A DNA stretch of 64,000 nt, from contig CAVPGV010000020.1 of assembly GCA_963704075.1 (NCBI GenBank), positions 1 to 64,000 on the forward strand, written 5' to 3'. The DNA is from JADKAV01 sp963704075 (GTDB lineage Bacteria > Actinomycetota > Actinomycetes > S36-B12 > UBA10799). Below, one piece after another: positions 8,657 to 18,101 of this stretch (position 1 is the first letter of the stretch; each line of letters opens with the position of its first letter). The notes under the pieces are model-generated. The model did no database searches. It had not been told where the DNA came from and was given only the letters and a program-made list of their open reading frames with translations. Position numbers and translations under genes: made by a program.

Positions 8657-11446
8657 TCAGCGCGGCTTCTCGCGCATTTCGAAGGTCTCGATGACGTCGT
8701 CCACCTTGATGTCGTTGAAGGACCCGAGTCCGATACCGCACTCGTAGCCCTCCTTGACCTCGGTGGCGTCGTCCTTGAACCGCTTGAGCGAGTCGATCGT
8801 CAGGTTGTCCGCCACGACGACACCGTCGCGGATGACTCGTGCCTTGGAGTTGCGGCGGATGGTTCCCGACCGCACCAGGGCACCGGCGATGTTGCCGGCC
8901 TTGCTCGAGCGGAAGACCTCGCGGATCTCCGCGGAACCCAGCGCGGCTTCCTCGTAGATCGGTTTGAGCATGCCCTTGAGCGCTTGCTCGACCTCGTCGA
9001 TGGCCGCGTAGATGACCGAGTGGTACCGGATGTCCACGCCCTCACGTTCGGCGAGTTCGGCCACGCGTTCCGCGGTGCGGACGTTGAAGCCGATGATGAT
9101 GGCACTGTCCACGGTGGCCAGGTTCACGTCGTTCTGCGTGATGGCACCCACCCCGCGGTGGATGACGCGCAGGTCGACCTCGTCGCCGACGTCCAGTTTC
9201 AGCAATGCATCCTCGAGAGCCTCGACGGAACCGGACACGTCACCCTTGATGATCAGGTTCAGCGTGCCGGTCTCGCCCTTCTCCAGACCCTGCAGGATGT
9301 CCTCGAGCGTGCGCCGGCCACGACGTGCGGCCAGTTCGGCGTTACGCTCACGGGCCTGCCGGATGTTGGCGATCTGACGGGCGATGCGGTCCTCGCTGAC
9401 GACCAGGAACGTGTCGCCGGCATCGGGAACCGCGGTCAGGCCGAGCACCTGCACCGGCCGCGACGGCAGCGCCTCGTCGACCGGGTTGCCGTTCTCGTCG
9501 AGCATGGCGCGGACACGTCCGTGCGCCTCGCCGATCACGATGCTCTCGCCATGCTTGAGCGTCCCGCGCTGCACCAGGACCGTGGCCACCGGACCGCGAC
9601 CCTTGTCCAGATGCGCCTCGATGGCCACACCCTGTGCGTCCTGCTCGGGGTTGGCCCGCAGGTCCAGGGATGCGTCCGCGGTGAGCACGACGGCTTCCAG
9701 CAACTCCGGAATGCCGATCTGCGCCTTCGCCGACACGTCGACGAACATGGTGTCGCCGCCGAACTCCTCGGCCACCAGTCCGTACTCGGTGAGCTGCCCG
9801 CGAACCTTCTGCGGGTCGGCACCTTCCTTGTCGATCTTGTTGACCGCGACCACGATGGGTACGTCCGCGGCCTGCGCGTGGTTCAGCGCCTCGATCGTCT
9901 GCGGCTTGACGCCGTCATCGGCAGCCACGACCAGCACCGCGATGTCGGTCACCTTCGCGCCACGGGCACGCATGGCGGTGAACGCCTCGTGACCCGGTGT
10001 GTCGATGAACGTGATCGCCCGTTCGACACCGTCGAACTCGGCCTGGATCTGGTAGGCGCCGATGTGCTGGGTGATGCCGCCTGCCTCGCGCGCCACCTGA
10101 TTCGTGTGACGAATCGCGTCGAGCAGTTTCGTCTTTCCGTGGTCGACGTGGCCCATGACCGTCACCACCGGCGGACGCTGCTCGAGGGCCTCCTCACCAC
10201 CCTCGTCCTCACCGAACTCCAGGTGGAAACTCTCCAGCAGTTCGCGGTCCTCGTCCTCGGGGGACACGACCTCGACGGCGAAGTTCAACTCCGAGCCGAG
10301 CAGCATCAACGTGTCGTCGGACAGCGACTGCGTGGCCGTGGCCATCTCGCCCAGGCTGATGAGCGCCTGGACCAAGGACCCGGGGTTCGCGTCGATCTTC
10401 TCGGCGAAGTCGGTCAGGGTGGCGCCACGTGGCAACCGGACCTTGCGACCGTCGCCGCGCGGGATCCGCACGCCACCGATCGTCGGGGCCTCCATGTTGT
10501 CGAACTCTTGGCGCTTCGCGCGCTTGCTCTTACGGGCCCGCGACTTGCCGCCGGGACGACCGCGACCGCCGGGACCACCCGGACGTCCACCGAAACCGCC
10601 GCCGGGACCACCCGGACGACCGCCGGGACCACCCGGACCACCGCCGGGACCACCCGGACGACCACCGGGACCACCCGGACCACCACCGGGACCACCGGGA
10701 CGGCCGGTGCCGCCACCGGGACCACCAGGACGACCTGCGCCGCCGGGACCGCCAGGACGTCCACCGAAGCCGCCGGGACCACCGGGACGACCGCCACCGG
10801 GACCGCCTGGCCTACCTCGACCACCGGGACCTCCCGGGCGGCCGGGACCGCCAGGTCGGCCTGGTGCGGGACGCGGCCGAGGAGGCATCATCCCTGGGTT
10901 GGGGCGAGGCGCACCGGGCACCCCGCCACGTGCGGCCGGCGCTGCGCCGCTGAACGGGTTGTTGCCCGGTCGGGGCGCGGGCGAACCGAATGGATTGTTG
11001 CCGGGACGCGGCGCCGGAGCCCCGAAGGGGTTGTTGCCCGGGCGTGGACCTGGTTTGGGTGCAGTCGGACGCGGGGCGGGACCCGGCGCAGGTTTGGCAG
11101 CCGGGCTCGGCGATGGGGCCGATGCGGGGGCTGGAGCCGGTGCGGACGCTGGGGCAGCTTTGGCCGCCGGAGCAGCCGGCTCTGCCGCCGGTTCGGGCGC
11201 CGGCGCGGTCTTCTTGACCGGCCGCGGGGCCGGCTTGGGCCCGGTTGTGGCCTTCTTGGCCGGCTCCGGTGCCGCTGGTTTGGCCGGGGCGGACTTCGCG
11301 GAATCCCGCAGTCGACGCACGACCGGCGCTTCGATGGTTGATGAGGCGGACTTGACGAACTCCCCCATGTCGTTGAGTTGCGAGATGAGAGTCTTACTCT
11401 CCACGCCCAACTCACGAGCGAGTTCATAGACCCGGACCTTGGCCAC
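8657..11446 (-). CDS. infB: Translation initiation factor IF-2
   Basis: IF-2 is the GTPase that places initiator fMet-tRNA in the P site. The protein is 929 residues. The start is a GTG at 11446 with AGGAG 7 nt upstream, giving AKVRVYELARELGVESK. The IF2N helix domain is at about 1-50, then a long Ala/Pro-rich stretch (60-180), a Gly/Arg/Pro repeat region (about 195-300, RPGGPGG units), a second IF2N motif, and the G domain with GHVDHGKT near residue 430, DTPGHEAF and NKIDKEGADP. Long disordered N-termini are usual in actinobacteria, but this Gly-rich one is pronounced. The frame is intact. Confidence 0.96.
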   Translation of the reverse strand: MAKVRVYELARELGVESKTLISQLNDMGEFVKSASSTIEAPVVRRLRDSAKSAPAKPAAPEPAKKATTGPKPAPRPVKKTAPAPEPAAEPAAPAAKAAPASAPAPAPASAPSPSPAAKPAPGPAPRPTAPKPGPRPGNNPFGAPAPRPGNNPFGSPAPRPGNNPFSGAAPAARGGVPGAPRPNPGMMPPRPRPAPGRPGGPGRPGGPGGRGRPGGPGGGRPGGPGGFGGRPGGPGGAGRPGGPGGGTGRPGGPGGGPGGPGGRPGGPGGGPGGPGGRPGGPGGGFGGRPGGPGGRGRPGGKSRARKSKRAKRQEFDNMEAPTIGGVRIPRGDGRKVRLPRGATLTDFAEKIDANPGSLVQALISLGEMATATQSLSDDTLMLLGSELNFAVEVVSPEDEDRELLESFHLEFGEDEGGEEALEQRPPVVTVMGHVDHGKTKLLDAIRHTNQVAREAGGITQHIGAYQIQAEFDGVERAITFIDTPGHEAFTAMRARGAKVTDIAVLVVAADDGVKPQTIEALNHAQAADVPIVVAVNKIDKEGADPQKVRGQLTEYGLVAEEFGGDTMFVDVSAKAQIGIPELLEAVVLTADASLDLRANPEQDAQGVAIEAHLDKGRGPVATVLVQRGTLKHGESIVIGEAHGRVRAMLDENGNPVDEALPSRPVQVLGLTAVPDAGDTFLVVSEDRIARQIANIRQARERNAELAARRGRRTLEDILQGLEKGETGTLNLIIKGDVSGSVEALEDALLKLDVGDEVDLRVIHRGVGAITQNDVNLATVDSAIIIGFNVRTAERVAELAEREGVDIRYHSVIYAAIDEVEQALKGMLKPIYEEAALGSAEIREVFRSSKAGNIAGALVRSGTIRRNSKARVIRDGVVVADNLTIDSLKRFKDDATEVKEGYECGIGLGSFNDIKVDDVIETFEMREKPR

Positions 11447-11500
11447 TTTTCTCCTGTCTGGCCCGGGCATACTGCCGGACCTAGTTGTCTGTCGGCGCTT

Positions 11501-11851
11501 TCATCGCTGACTGCTCATCGGGTTGTCATCCCGACGCTCCCAACTTTCGGTTCGGTCATTGGCGCTGCAGAAGGCCACCAGATCACGGGGATCCAGCGGT
11601 CCACCGGTGCGGAATGCCCTGCCGAACGCCTTGCGGGCGATGGCAGCCGTGACGCACTCCCGCGAGGGGTGTACGTAGGCACCGCGACCGGAGTGCTCCC
11701 GTTCAGGATCCGGTACCACCCGGCCCGTCACAAAAGCGACTCTGAGCAGATCGCGTTGATGAGCCCTGGTCCGGCACCCCACACACGTGCGTACCGGCAG
11801 TCTCGGGGAGCGTGCAGAAGCAGCTGACCTGTCGACACCCTGGATGTTCAT
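11501..11851 (-). CDS. ylxR: YlxR-family RNA-binding protein
   Basis: This is a small nucleic-acid-binding protein of the nusA-infB operon; B. subtilis YlxR is linked to RNase P and to transcription effects. In 116 residues it has the defining PVRTCVGCRTRAHQRDLLRV and GRGAYVHPSRECVTAAI blocks. The ATG at 11851 has AAGGA 8 nt upstream. A candidate internal promoter (TAGACT) lies just before it. The protein is intact and 54 nt upstream of infB. No function beyond the family is seen. Confidence 0.88.
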   Translation of the reverse strand: MNIQGVDRSAASARSPRLPVRTCVGCRTRAHQRDLLRVAFVTGRVVPDPEREHSGRGAYVHPSRECVTAAIARKAFGRAFRTGGPLDPRDLVAFCSANDRTESWERRDDNPMSSQR

Positions 11852-12044
11852 CGCGGCGATCCTTACTCAGTCTAGCGTGCGGGGTCAACCACCCGACAGC
11901 ACGTTGGCCGTAGTTGGACTCCGGGGTCCGGCGGGCGGCTCCAGGACACGGGCACCTGGGCCAAATGGCCCACTCGCGGCGTTCGCGCCCGTTGCGTGGG
12001 CGGCACAACGCAGGAAGCGGGCCAAAACGGCTGCTCCGGAAGCC

Positions 12045-13013
12045 CTAGCCCTCGGTGTCGGGATGAATGTCGAGGCGCCAACCGGTCAAACGTGCGGCCA
12101 GGCGGGCGTTCTGGCCTTCCTTGCCGATGGCCAGCGACAACTGGTAGTCGGGCACGATCACCCTCGCGGAGCGTGCGGCCTCGTCGACGATCTGCACGGC
12201 CTGTACCCGCGCCGGCGACAGTGCGGCAGCGATGAACCCTGCCGGATCCTCGTCCCAGTCGACGATGTCGATCTTCTCTCCCTGCAGTTCGGAGGTCACA
12301 GCGCGAACCCGCTGACCCATCGGACCGATACACGCGCCCTTCGCGTTCACCTGCGGCGCCATCGCCCGCACGGCGATCTTCGTGCGGTAACCGGCCTCGC
12401 GCGCCAGCCCGGCAATCTCCACAACGCCCTCCGCGACCTCCGGAGACTCCATCGCGAACAGGCGCCGGACCAGGTCCGGGTGAGTGCGGGACAGGGTGAC
12501 CGCCGACCCCTTGGCCGCGCGCCGGACCGTGACGACGTAACAACGGATCCGCTCGCCGTGCTGGTAGGACTCGGTCGGGACCTGCTCCGACGGGGGGATG
12601 ATCCCTTCCACGGAACCCAGGTTGACGTAGACGAGTCGCGGATCGCTTCCCTGCTGGATGACACCTGACACGAGGTCGCCCTCACGCGCCGAGAACTCCT
12701 CGAAGGTCACGTCGTCGGAGGCTTCGCGCAGGCGCTGCATGAGCACCTGCTTCGCGACGGTCGCGGCGATCCGCCCGAAGTCCGCGGGAGTGTCGTCGTA
12801 CTCACCTACCGCTTGGCCCTGGTCGTCCACTTCAGCCGCCCAGACCGTCACGTGCCCGGTCTTGCGGTCGAGCTCGACGCGCGCCTGCTGCTGGTGGCCT
12901 TCCGTGTGGTGATAGGCGGCCAGCAGCGCCTGCTCGATGCTGCCCACGACGGTCTGCAGGCTGAGGCCCTTGTCGACCACGACCGCCTTGAGCGTCGCCA
13001 TGTCGATATCCAT
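12045..13013 (-). CDS. nusA: Transcription termination/antitermination factor NusA
   Basis: NusA binds RNA polymerase and nascent RNA and modulates pausing, termination and rRNA antitermination. The 322-residue protein has the N-terminal RNAP-binding domain (MATLKAVVVDKGLSLQTVVG), an S1 domain (GDLVSGVIQQG), and KH1/KH2 (GACIGPMGQRVRAV; LAIGKEGQNARLAARLTGW). It stops soon after KH2 without the acidic repeats of E. coli NusA, as in other actinobacteria. Its ATG overlaps the rimP stop (TGATG), showing coupling. The frame is intact. Confidence 0.96.
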   Translation of the reverse strand: MDIDMATLKAVVVDKGLSLQTVVGSIEQALLAAYHHTEGHQQQARVELDRKTGHVTVWAAEVDDQGQAVGEYDDTPADFGRIAATVAKQVLMQRLREASDDVTFEEFSAREGDLVSGVIQQGSDPRLVYVNLGSVEGIIPPSEQVPTESYQHGERIRCYVVTVRRAAKGSAVTLSRTHPDLVRRLFAMESPEVAEGVVEIAGLAREAGYRTKIAVRAMAPQVNAKGACIGPMGQRVRAVTSELQGEKIDIVDWDEDPAGFIAAALSPARVQAVQIVDEAARSARVIVPDYQLSLAIGKEGQNARLAARLTGWRLDIHPDTEG

Positions 13014-13477
13014 CAGCCAGTCTCCTTAGGGAACTCGACCTGCACTACGGCCTTGTCGATGTCGGCCATCGCGATGCGGCGCGTGGCACCTGATACTTCG
13101 ATGTCGACATGTGCGTCGTCACTGTCCAGGATCCGGCCCTCGACCGTGGTGCCGTCCGCCATCTGCACTCTAACCAGTCGGGTGGCGGCCCGGCGCCAAT
13201 GCCGCGGAAGGGTGAGCGGCCGGTGCACTCCCGGCGAGGTGACTTCGAGGGTGTAGGGGGCGTCGCCCATCACCTCGGCCTCGTCGAGGGCCTCGGAAAT
13301 GTCGCGAGAGTAGTCGGCGACATCGTCCAGCGTGATTCCGCCGTCGGAATCCAACGCGACGACCACTACCGTGCGACGTCCCGCCCGGCGAAAGGTCACG
13401 TACTCGACGTCCGCCCCTTTGGGCGAAACGATCGGGGCGACCAGTTCCGCCACTTGCGTTTCCCGTACGTCCGCCAT
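13013..13477 (-). CDS. rimP: Ribosome maturation factor RimP
   Basis: RimP assists 30S assembly. This 154-residue protein has the two-domain layout, with the central block GGITLDDVADYSRDISEALDE and YTLEVTSPGVHRPLTLPRHWRR, which contains the conserved SPGVHRPL. It is the first gene of the minus-strand operon running to ribF. The 51-bp gap to the divergent ferritin-like gene must hold promoters for both directions. The frame is intact. Confidence 0.94.
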   Translation of the reverse strand: MADVRETQVAELVAPIVSPKGADVEYVTFRRAGRRTVVVVALDSDGGITLDDVADYSRDISEALDEAEVMGDAPYTLEVTSPGVHRPLTLPRHWRRAATRLVRVQMADGTTVEGRILDSDDAHVDIEVSGATRRIAMADIDKAVVQVEFPKETG

Positions 13478-13515
13478 GTTCAGCCTCCCTGCCGACCTCC
13501 CAGATTACGCGCGCG

Positions 13516-13521
13516 TAGTCT
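13516..13521 (+). promoter_or_regulatory. Candidate -10 box for leaderless ferritin-like gene
   Basis: TAGTCT lies exactly 7 nt before the ATG at 13529, in the short divergent region shared with rimP. There is no ribosome binding site between them, which fits a leaderless mRNA. Confidence 0.45.
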
Positions 13522-13528
13522 GCGGTTC

Positions 13529-13970
13529 ATGATCGACCGGCGACGGGTGCTTCAACTGGGGGCGATGGCAGCACTCACGACCACGGTGCTGCCCGCATGC
13601 GGTACCGACGAGGAGGGACAACCTGCGCCGGAAGCCACCCCCGGCCCCCAGCAGTCCGACGAACTGGCCCTGATCGCCGCTTACGACGCGGCGCTGGCAT
13701 CAGCCGGTCCCCGCGCCACGATCGTGTACCAACGCCTGCGCGACGAGCACGTGGAACACCTGGCCGCGCTCGGCTGGCAGCAACCACCGCCCGCGCCAGT
13801 GGCCGACGGTGCGGACATCAGCCGCCGGGACCTTGATCCGGGCCGAACGCCGCGCAGCTCGAACCCGCAGGAATGCCGCCGACGTATCGCCCGACGCCGA
13901 ACAGGCGCAGATCCTCGCGCTGATCGCCGCGTCGGAGGCCCAACACGTGGTCGACTTGGAGGAACTGTGA
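13529..13970 (+). CDS. Ferritin-like lipoprotein with twin-arginine-like signal (frameshifted)
   Basis: The N-terminus MIDRRRVLQLGAMAALTTTVLPAC combines a basic RRR-containing motif with a lipobox (LPAC), suggesting export as a lipoprotein, possibly by the Tat route. The mature part is a helical domain (SDELALIAAYDAALAS; DEHVEHLAALGW) resembling ferritin-like bundles. One extra base near 13826 shifts the frame; the continuation TLIRAERRAAR to AASEAQHVVDLEEL is again helical with Glu/His and stops at a TGA overlapping the next gene's GTG. Repaired length is about 146 residues. The pattern of Glu and His resembles a di-metal helical bundle, but function is not established. Confidence 0.6.
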
Positions 13971-14398
13971 GCTCGGGGCTGCAGGCCGCTCTGGCCGGCG
14001 AGTACGCGGCGATCTACGCCTACGGCCGCGCCGGTGGGCGCTTGACCGCCGACCAGGACACGGCACTGCTGTACTTGTCCGCCCATCGAACCTCGCGCGA
14101 CACCCTGCGGCAATGGCTACTGAACGACGCCGAGCAACCTGGTCCGCCGGCCCCCGCCTACACGCTGCCCGGACCGGTCAACAGCGACCGACAGGCGCGG
14201 CAACTGCTGGCTGCCGTCGAGTTGCGCCTGATCCCGCTCTACACCGAGCTGATCGCAGAACAGATCGAGGACCCACAACGCCGTCGCCGGGCCGTGCGTC
14301 AGGTCCGCGAGTGCGCTCTGCGGGCGCAGTCGTGGGGGGCACCCGGGCAGGCCTTCCCCTGGCCGACGGATCTGGCTCCCCCGACGGCGCCGTCGTAG
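13967..14398 (+). CDS. DUF4439-type ferritin-like protein
   Basis: This 143-residue helical protein starts at a GTG overlapping the preceding stop (GTGA), so the two genes are coupled. SGLQAALAGEYAAIYAYGRAGGRL and the later VELRLIPLYTELIAEQIED resemble the actinobacterial DUF4439 family of ferritin-like proteins often found next to rimP. It has no signal peptide of its own. The pair probably forms one function, perhaps as a heterodimer of four-helix halves; that is inference. The frame is intact. Confidence 0.7.
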   Translation: MSSGLQAALAGEYAAIYAYGRAGGRLTADQDTALLYLSAHRTSRDTLRQWLLNDAEQPGPPAPAYTLPGPVNSDRQARQLLAAVELRLIPLYTELIAEQIEDPQRRRRAVRQVRECALRAQSWGAPGQAFPWPTDLAPPTAPS

Positions 14399-14408
14399 GA
14401 CCTTCCTT

Positions 14409-14437
14409 TTGACAGAAGCCCCGGCTTTGTCAAGGGT
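14409..14437 (+). promoter_or_regulatory. Promoter with overlapping inverted repeat upstream of the sugar-dehydrogenase-like gene
   Basis: A consensus -35 TTGACA (14409-14414) is 17 bp from a weak -10 AAGGGT (14432-14437), which lies 6 nt before the ATG at 14444. TTGACA also pairs with TGTCAA (14428-14433), and AAGC with GCTT inside, forming a hairpin or operator over the promoter. It could equally be a terminator for the preceding gene. Confidence 0.4.
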
Positions 14438-14443
14438 GGGAGT

Positions 14444-15537
14444 ATGCGACGGTTCCTGGCAGCAGCGTTCTGCCTTGCGGTCTTGTCCGGCTGTGGTGGC
14501 GACGAGGACACCACCGAAACGAGTCCGCCGGGATCACCCGCCGCGACGTCGCCGACCCCTACCGCGACGATCGAACCCGCGATCACCGGAACCGTCGCGG
14601 ACAGCCTGGCCGCACCGTGGAGTGTGATCCCGCTTGTCGCGCCGACACGGCGTTGATCAGCGAGCGCAACAGCGCCAACATCCTGCTGCTCAGCGACGAG
14701 AACACGTCGGTGGCCGGCAACGTCCCGGAGGTGCTGGCCCAGGGCGAGGGTGGACTGCTCGGTCTGGCGATGCGGTCACCGGACGATGACAAGGTGTTCG
14801 TGTACTACACCTCGGCCACCGACAACCGGGTGGTGGTCTTCGACTTCGACGGCACGACCCTGAGCAACGAACAACCGGTTCTGACCGGCATTCCCAAGGG
14901 ACCCATCCACGACGGAGGCCGGATCGCGTTCGGACCCGACGGCTTCCTGTACGTGACCACCGGCGAAGTCGGGCAACCCGAACTGGCGCAGGACCGCGCT
15001 TCCTTGGCCGGGAAGATCCTGCGCATCAGGGCCTCCGGGAAACCCGCCCCCGACAACCCCGACCCCGACTCCCCGGTGTGGTCCTGGGGCCATCGCAACG
15101 TGCAAGGCCTGGCATGGGACAGCGACGGGCGCCTTTGGGCCACCGAGTTCGGACAGCAGGACGTCGACGAACTGAACCTGATCGAGCCGGGCAAGAACTA
15201 CGGCTGGCCGCGTTGCGAGGGTGACTGCGACATGCCCGGGATGACGAACCCGAAGGCCACCTGGTCACCCACGTCCACGGCGTCCCCGAGCGGCATGGCC
15301 ATCGTCGACGGTTCGGCCTGGGTGGCCGCTCTGGCCGGCCAGACCTTGTACCAGGTGCCCCTCGACGGGACCACCGCCGGCGAACCGCAGGCATGGTTCG
15401 ACGGGGAACTGGGCCGCCTGCGCGATGTTGTCGCCGGTCCCGACGGGGGCCTGTGGGTGATGACGAACAACACCGACGGACGCGGTGAGCCGAAGACCGG
15501 CGACGACCAGATCCTGGCTGTGCAGCTCGGTAGTTGA
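14444..15537 (+). CDS. PQQ-type sugar dehydrogenase-like lipoprotein (frameshifted)
   Basis: This is a six-bladed beta-propeller of the soluble glucose/sorbosone dehydrogenase family, which oxidises aldose sugars outside the membrane using pyrroloquinoline quinone. MRRFLAAAFCLAVLSGCGG is a lipoprotein signal. The propeller shows GEGGLLGLAMRSP, HDGGRIAFGPDGFLYVTTGE, LAGKILRI, WSWGHRNVQGLAWD and ATEFGQQDVDELN, with the His and Arg of GHRN expected near the cofactor. The frame breaks near 14640 as if one base is missing, between APWSVIPL and DTALISERNSANI. Repaired length is about 364. Substrate and cofactor use are not proven by sequence. Confidence 0.78.
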
Positions 15538-16090
15538 TCTGCGGTTTCGGCGCGTCCGTCGCATCCGGGAGCTTTCGTGGCATCCGCGCAACCGGCCTTT
15601 CGGATTTCAGGGGGGAGTCGGGATGGCGGGGTTGGTGCACCTGACTGCTTGGGAAAGGGGCCTGTCAACGACCCGCCGCAGTCGGCGGGGTTCATATCCA
15701 GCCGGCGGCACCGTGAATCGAACGAGGGGGAAGAGCTCAGCGACCAACCTCAGGACCTCACCTGCATCCGAGTTCATGCATGATCCGGAAGTTGGCCGCC
15801 CCAAGAACGGCGAATCATCGTAAACAGGACACAAATCCGACCAACCTCCGGACATCTGCGGAATCTCGCTTCAGGTGTGGTCCGGAGGTTGGTCGCCTGG
15901 TACGTCCAACGCTCAAACCGACACCGGATCTGTTAGGCGATCGGGGCCGTCAACGTGGTGCCTGGGACAGGACGGTCATCGGGCGGCCAGCCCAGTCGGG
16001 GCCGACTCCCGCCTGAAACCCGAAGGACCGCGAAACCACGCGTTGGAACGCTCACCGATGACAAACACTCTCCCTGATCGGCAGCCGCAC
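15538..16090. other. 553-bp intergenic region with tandem inverted repeats
   Basis: No convincing gene is seen between the convergent sugar-dehydrogenase-like gene and proS. The notable content is two related hairpins at 15741-15798 and 15838-15895, described separately. The remainder has short open frames without family resemblance. Confidence 0.6.
15741..15895. repeat. Two tandem related inverted repeats (hairpin element)
   Basis: The second copy is perfect: CGACCAACCTCCGGAC (15838-15853) and GTCCGGAGGTTGGTCG (15880-15895) with a 26-nt loop. The first copy is the same element with three mismatches, some allowing G-U pairs: CGACCAACCTCAGGA (15741-15755) and TCCGGAAGTTGGCCG (15784-15798). 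The two lie about 97 bp apart. This looks like a small duplicated palindromic element rather than a normal terminator, because it is over 200 bp from either gene end and has no T-tract. Confidence 0.75.
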
Positions 16091-17845
16091 CTAGCGCCCG
16101 CAGGCCCTCAGCACCTCGGCCACCGCAGTGACCAACGGCACTTCCTCACGTTGCCCACTGGCCCGGTCCTTGATCTCGACCATGCCGTCCACCAAGCGTT
16201 TGCCCACGACCACGATCGTCGGCACACCGAGCAACTCGGAGTCGTTGAACTTCACCCCCGGCGAGGCTTTGCGGTCGTCGTAGAGCACCCGCAGACCCTC
16301 GTCCTCCAACGCCAGGGCCAACTCCTCGGCGGTACTGAAGACGGCCGGGTCCTTGCCGGTGGCCACGATGTGCACATCCGCGGGCGCAACCTCGCGCGGC
16401 CAGATCAGGCCCTTGTCGTCGTGGTGCTGTTCGGCAATGGCAGCCACTGCCCGGGACACCCCGATGCCGTATGAGCCCATCGTGACGACCCGGGACTTGC
16501 CGTTCTCGTCGAGAACCCTCAGATCCAGCGCCTCGGCGTACTTGCGCCCGAGCTGGAAGATGTGTCCGATCTCGATGCCGCGGGCGCTATGCAAGGGTCC
16601 GGAGCCATCGGGTGCCGGGTCGCCATCGCGCACCTCGGCGGCCTCGATCGTGCCGTCGTAGCTGAAGTCGCGTCCACACACCAGGTCGAATACGTGGCGG
16701 CCCGGCTCGTTCGCTCCGGTGATCCACGCCGTGCCTGACACAACCCGCGGGTCGACCAGGTACTCGATGCCGGACGGCGACTCCTTGCCCAGGACCTGCG
16801 GCCCGATGTACCCCTTGACCAGTTCCGGGTGCTTGCTGAAATCGTCCTCTTCGAACGGCGATGGAACTGCGGGCGCCACTTGGGCTTCCAGGCGTTTCAT
16901 GTCCACTTCACGATCCCCCGGCAGGCCGATGATCAACGGCCGAGAGGTGCCGTCGGGGTAGTCGAGGCGCAACACGACGTTCTTCAGGGTGTCGGCTGCG
17001 GTCCAGAGGCGATCGGGCCGTGGGTGCTCGGTGTTGGCGACGTCAACCAGTGTCTCGATGGTCGGGGTGTCGGGGGTGTCCTCCACGTGCGCAGCCGGCA
17101 ATCCCTCCAGGGGAATGGGGTCCGGCGCGACGGTCACGACGGCTTCCACATTGGCCGCGTATCCGCCCTCCGAGCGCACGAACGTGTCCTCGCCGGATTC
17201 GCACGGCGCCAGGAACTCCTCACTGGCCGAGCCGCCCATCGCCCCTGACATGGCGGACACGATCACGTACTCGAGGCCGAGTCGGTCGAAGGTCTTGATG
17301 TACGCCTCGCGGTGCCGGTCGTACGACCGCTGCAGGCCCTCATCGTCGATGTCGAAGGAGTAGGAGTCCTTCATCACGAACTCCCGACCGCGCAGGATAC
17401 CCGCCCGGGGACGAGCCTCATCGCGGTACTTCGTCTGGATCTGGTAGATCACCAGGGGCAAGTCCTTGTACGAGGAGTATTCGCCCTTGACCAGTAGCGT
17501 GAACATCTCTTCGTGGGTGGGCCCGAGCAGATAGTCCGCACCTTTGCGATCCTGCAGTCGCAAGAGGGTCTCGCCGTACTCGGTCCAGCGACCGGTCACC
17601 TCATACGGCTCACGCGGCAGCATCGCCGGGAAGTGGACCTCCTGGAAGCCAGCGGCATCCATCTCCTCGCGCACGATCCGCTCGACATTGCGATAGACCA
17701 GGTACCCGAGCGGGAGCCAGGAGAAGATGCCGGGTGCAACACGGCGGACCAATCCCGCACGCACCAGCAGCCGGTGGCTCGGGACTTCAGCGTCCGCGGG
17801 GTCTTCGCGCAGGGTTCTCAGGAACAGCGTGGACATTCTCAGCAC
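16091..17845 (-). CDS. proS: Prolyl-tRNA synthetase
   Basis: ProS charges tRNA-Pro. The class II motifs are present: motif 1 around HFPAMLPREPYEVTGRW, motif 2 KYRDEARPRAGILRGREFVMKD, motif 3 TMGSYGIGVSRAVAAIAEQ. An editing/insertion domain lies between motifs 2 and 3 (about residues 230-390), as in the bacterial long form. A GTG at 17845 is preferred because a TACGCT hexamer lies 7 nt upstream, as in other leaderless genes here; the ATG at 17836 is an alternative. Length is 584 residues and the frame is intact. The 256-bp gap on its upstream side, before the next gene's end, shows nothing else. Confidence 0.95.
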   Translation of the reverse strand: MLRMSTLFLRTLREDPADAEVPSHRLLVRAGLVRRVAPGIFSWLPLGYLVYRNVERIVREEMDAAGFQEVHFPAMLPREPYEVTGRWTEYGETLLRLQDRKGADYLLGPTHEEMFTLLVKGEYSSYKDLPLVIYQIQTKYRDEARPRAGILRGREFVMKDSYSFDIDDEGLQRSYDRHREAYIKTFDRLGLEYVIVSAMSGAMGGSASEEFLAPCESGEDTFVRSEGGYAANVEAVVTVAPDPIPLEGLPAAHVEDTPDTPTIETLVDVANTEHPRPDRLWTAADTLKNVVLRLDYPDGTSRPLIIGLPGDREVDMKRLEAQVAPAVPSPFEEDDFSKHPELVKGYIGPQVLGKESPSGIEYLVDPRVVSGTAWITGANEPGRHVFDLVCGRDFSYDGTIEAAEVRDGDPAPDGSGPLHSARGIEIGHIFQLGRKYAEALDLRVLDENGKSRVVTMGSYGIGVSRAVAAIAEQHHDDKGLIWPREVAPADVHIVATGKDPAVFSTAEELALALEDEGLRVLYDDRKASPGVKFNDSELLGVPTIVVVGKRLVDGMVEIKDRASGQREEVPLVTAVAEVLRACGR

Positions 17846-17852
17846 GGGAGCA

Positions 17853-17858
17853 AGCGTA
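17853..17858 (-). promoter_or_regulatory. Candidate -10 box for proS
   Basis: TACGCT on the minus strand ends 7 nt before the in-frame GTG at 17845, consistent with a leaderless transcript. Confidence 0.4.
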
Positions 17859-18101
17859 GGCCACCGGGTGGTCGCCGCTCGCATCCCCACGCACCGGCGG
17901 GCGTCTTCGTCCCGGGTGGGCTGGCGTCACCACCGACCGATCGGAGCGAGTCTGTCGACGCCGCGTCCCCACGCGTGGATCCGCTCACCGATGCGACGTG
18001 CTCTCCCCGATTCGCCGGGGCCACGGAAATGCCAGCGCAGATCAACGGGGCCCAGACCCGGCTGAGATCGACCCGGGCCGGAACCACGTGCGTCCGCGAC
18101 T

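Noticed and set aside
8489..11341. A 950-residue open frame on the plus strand opposite infB
   Set aside because: It is the antisense shadow of infB in a high-GC region; no recognisable domain, and the infB frame explains the codon pattern.
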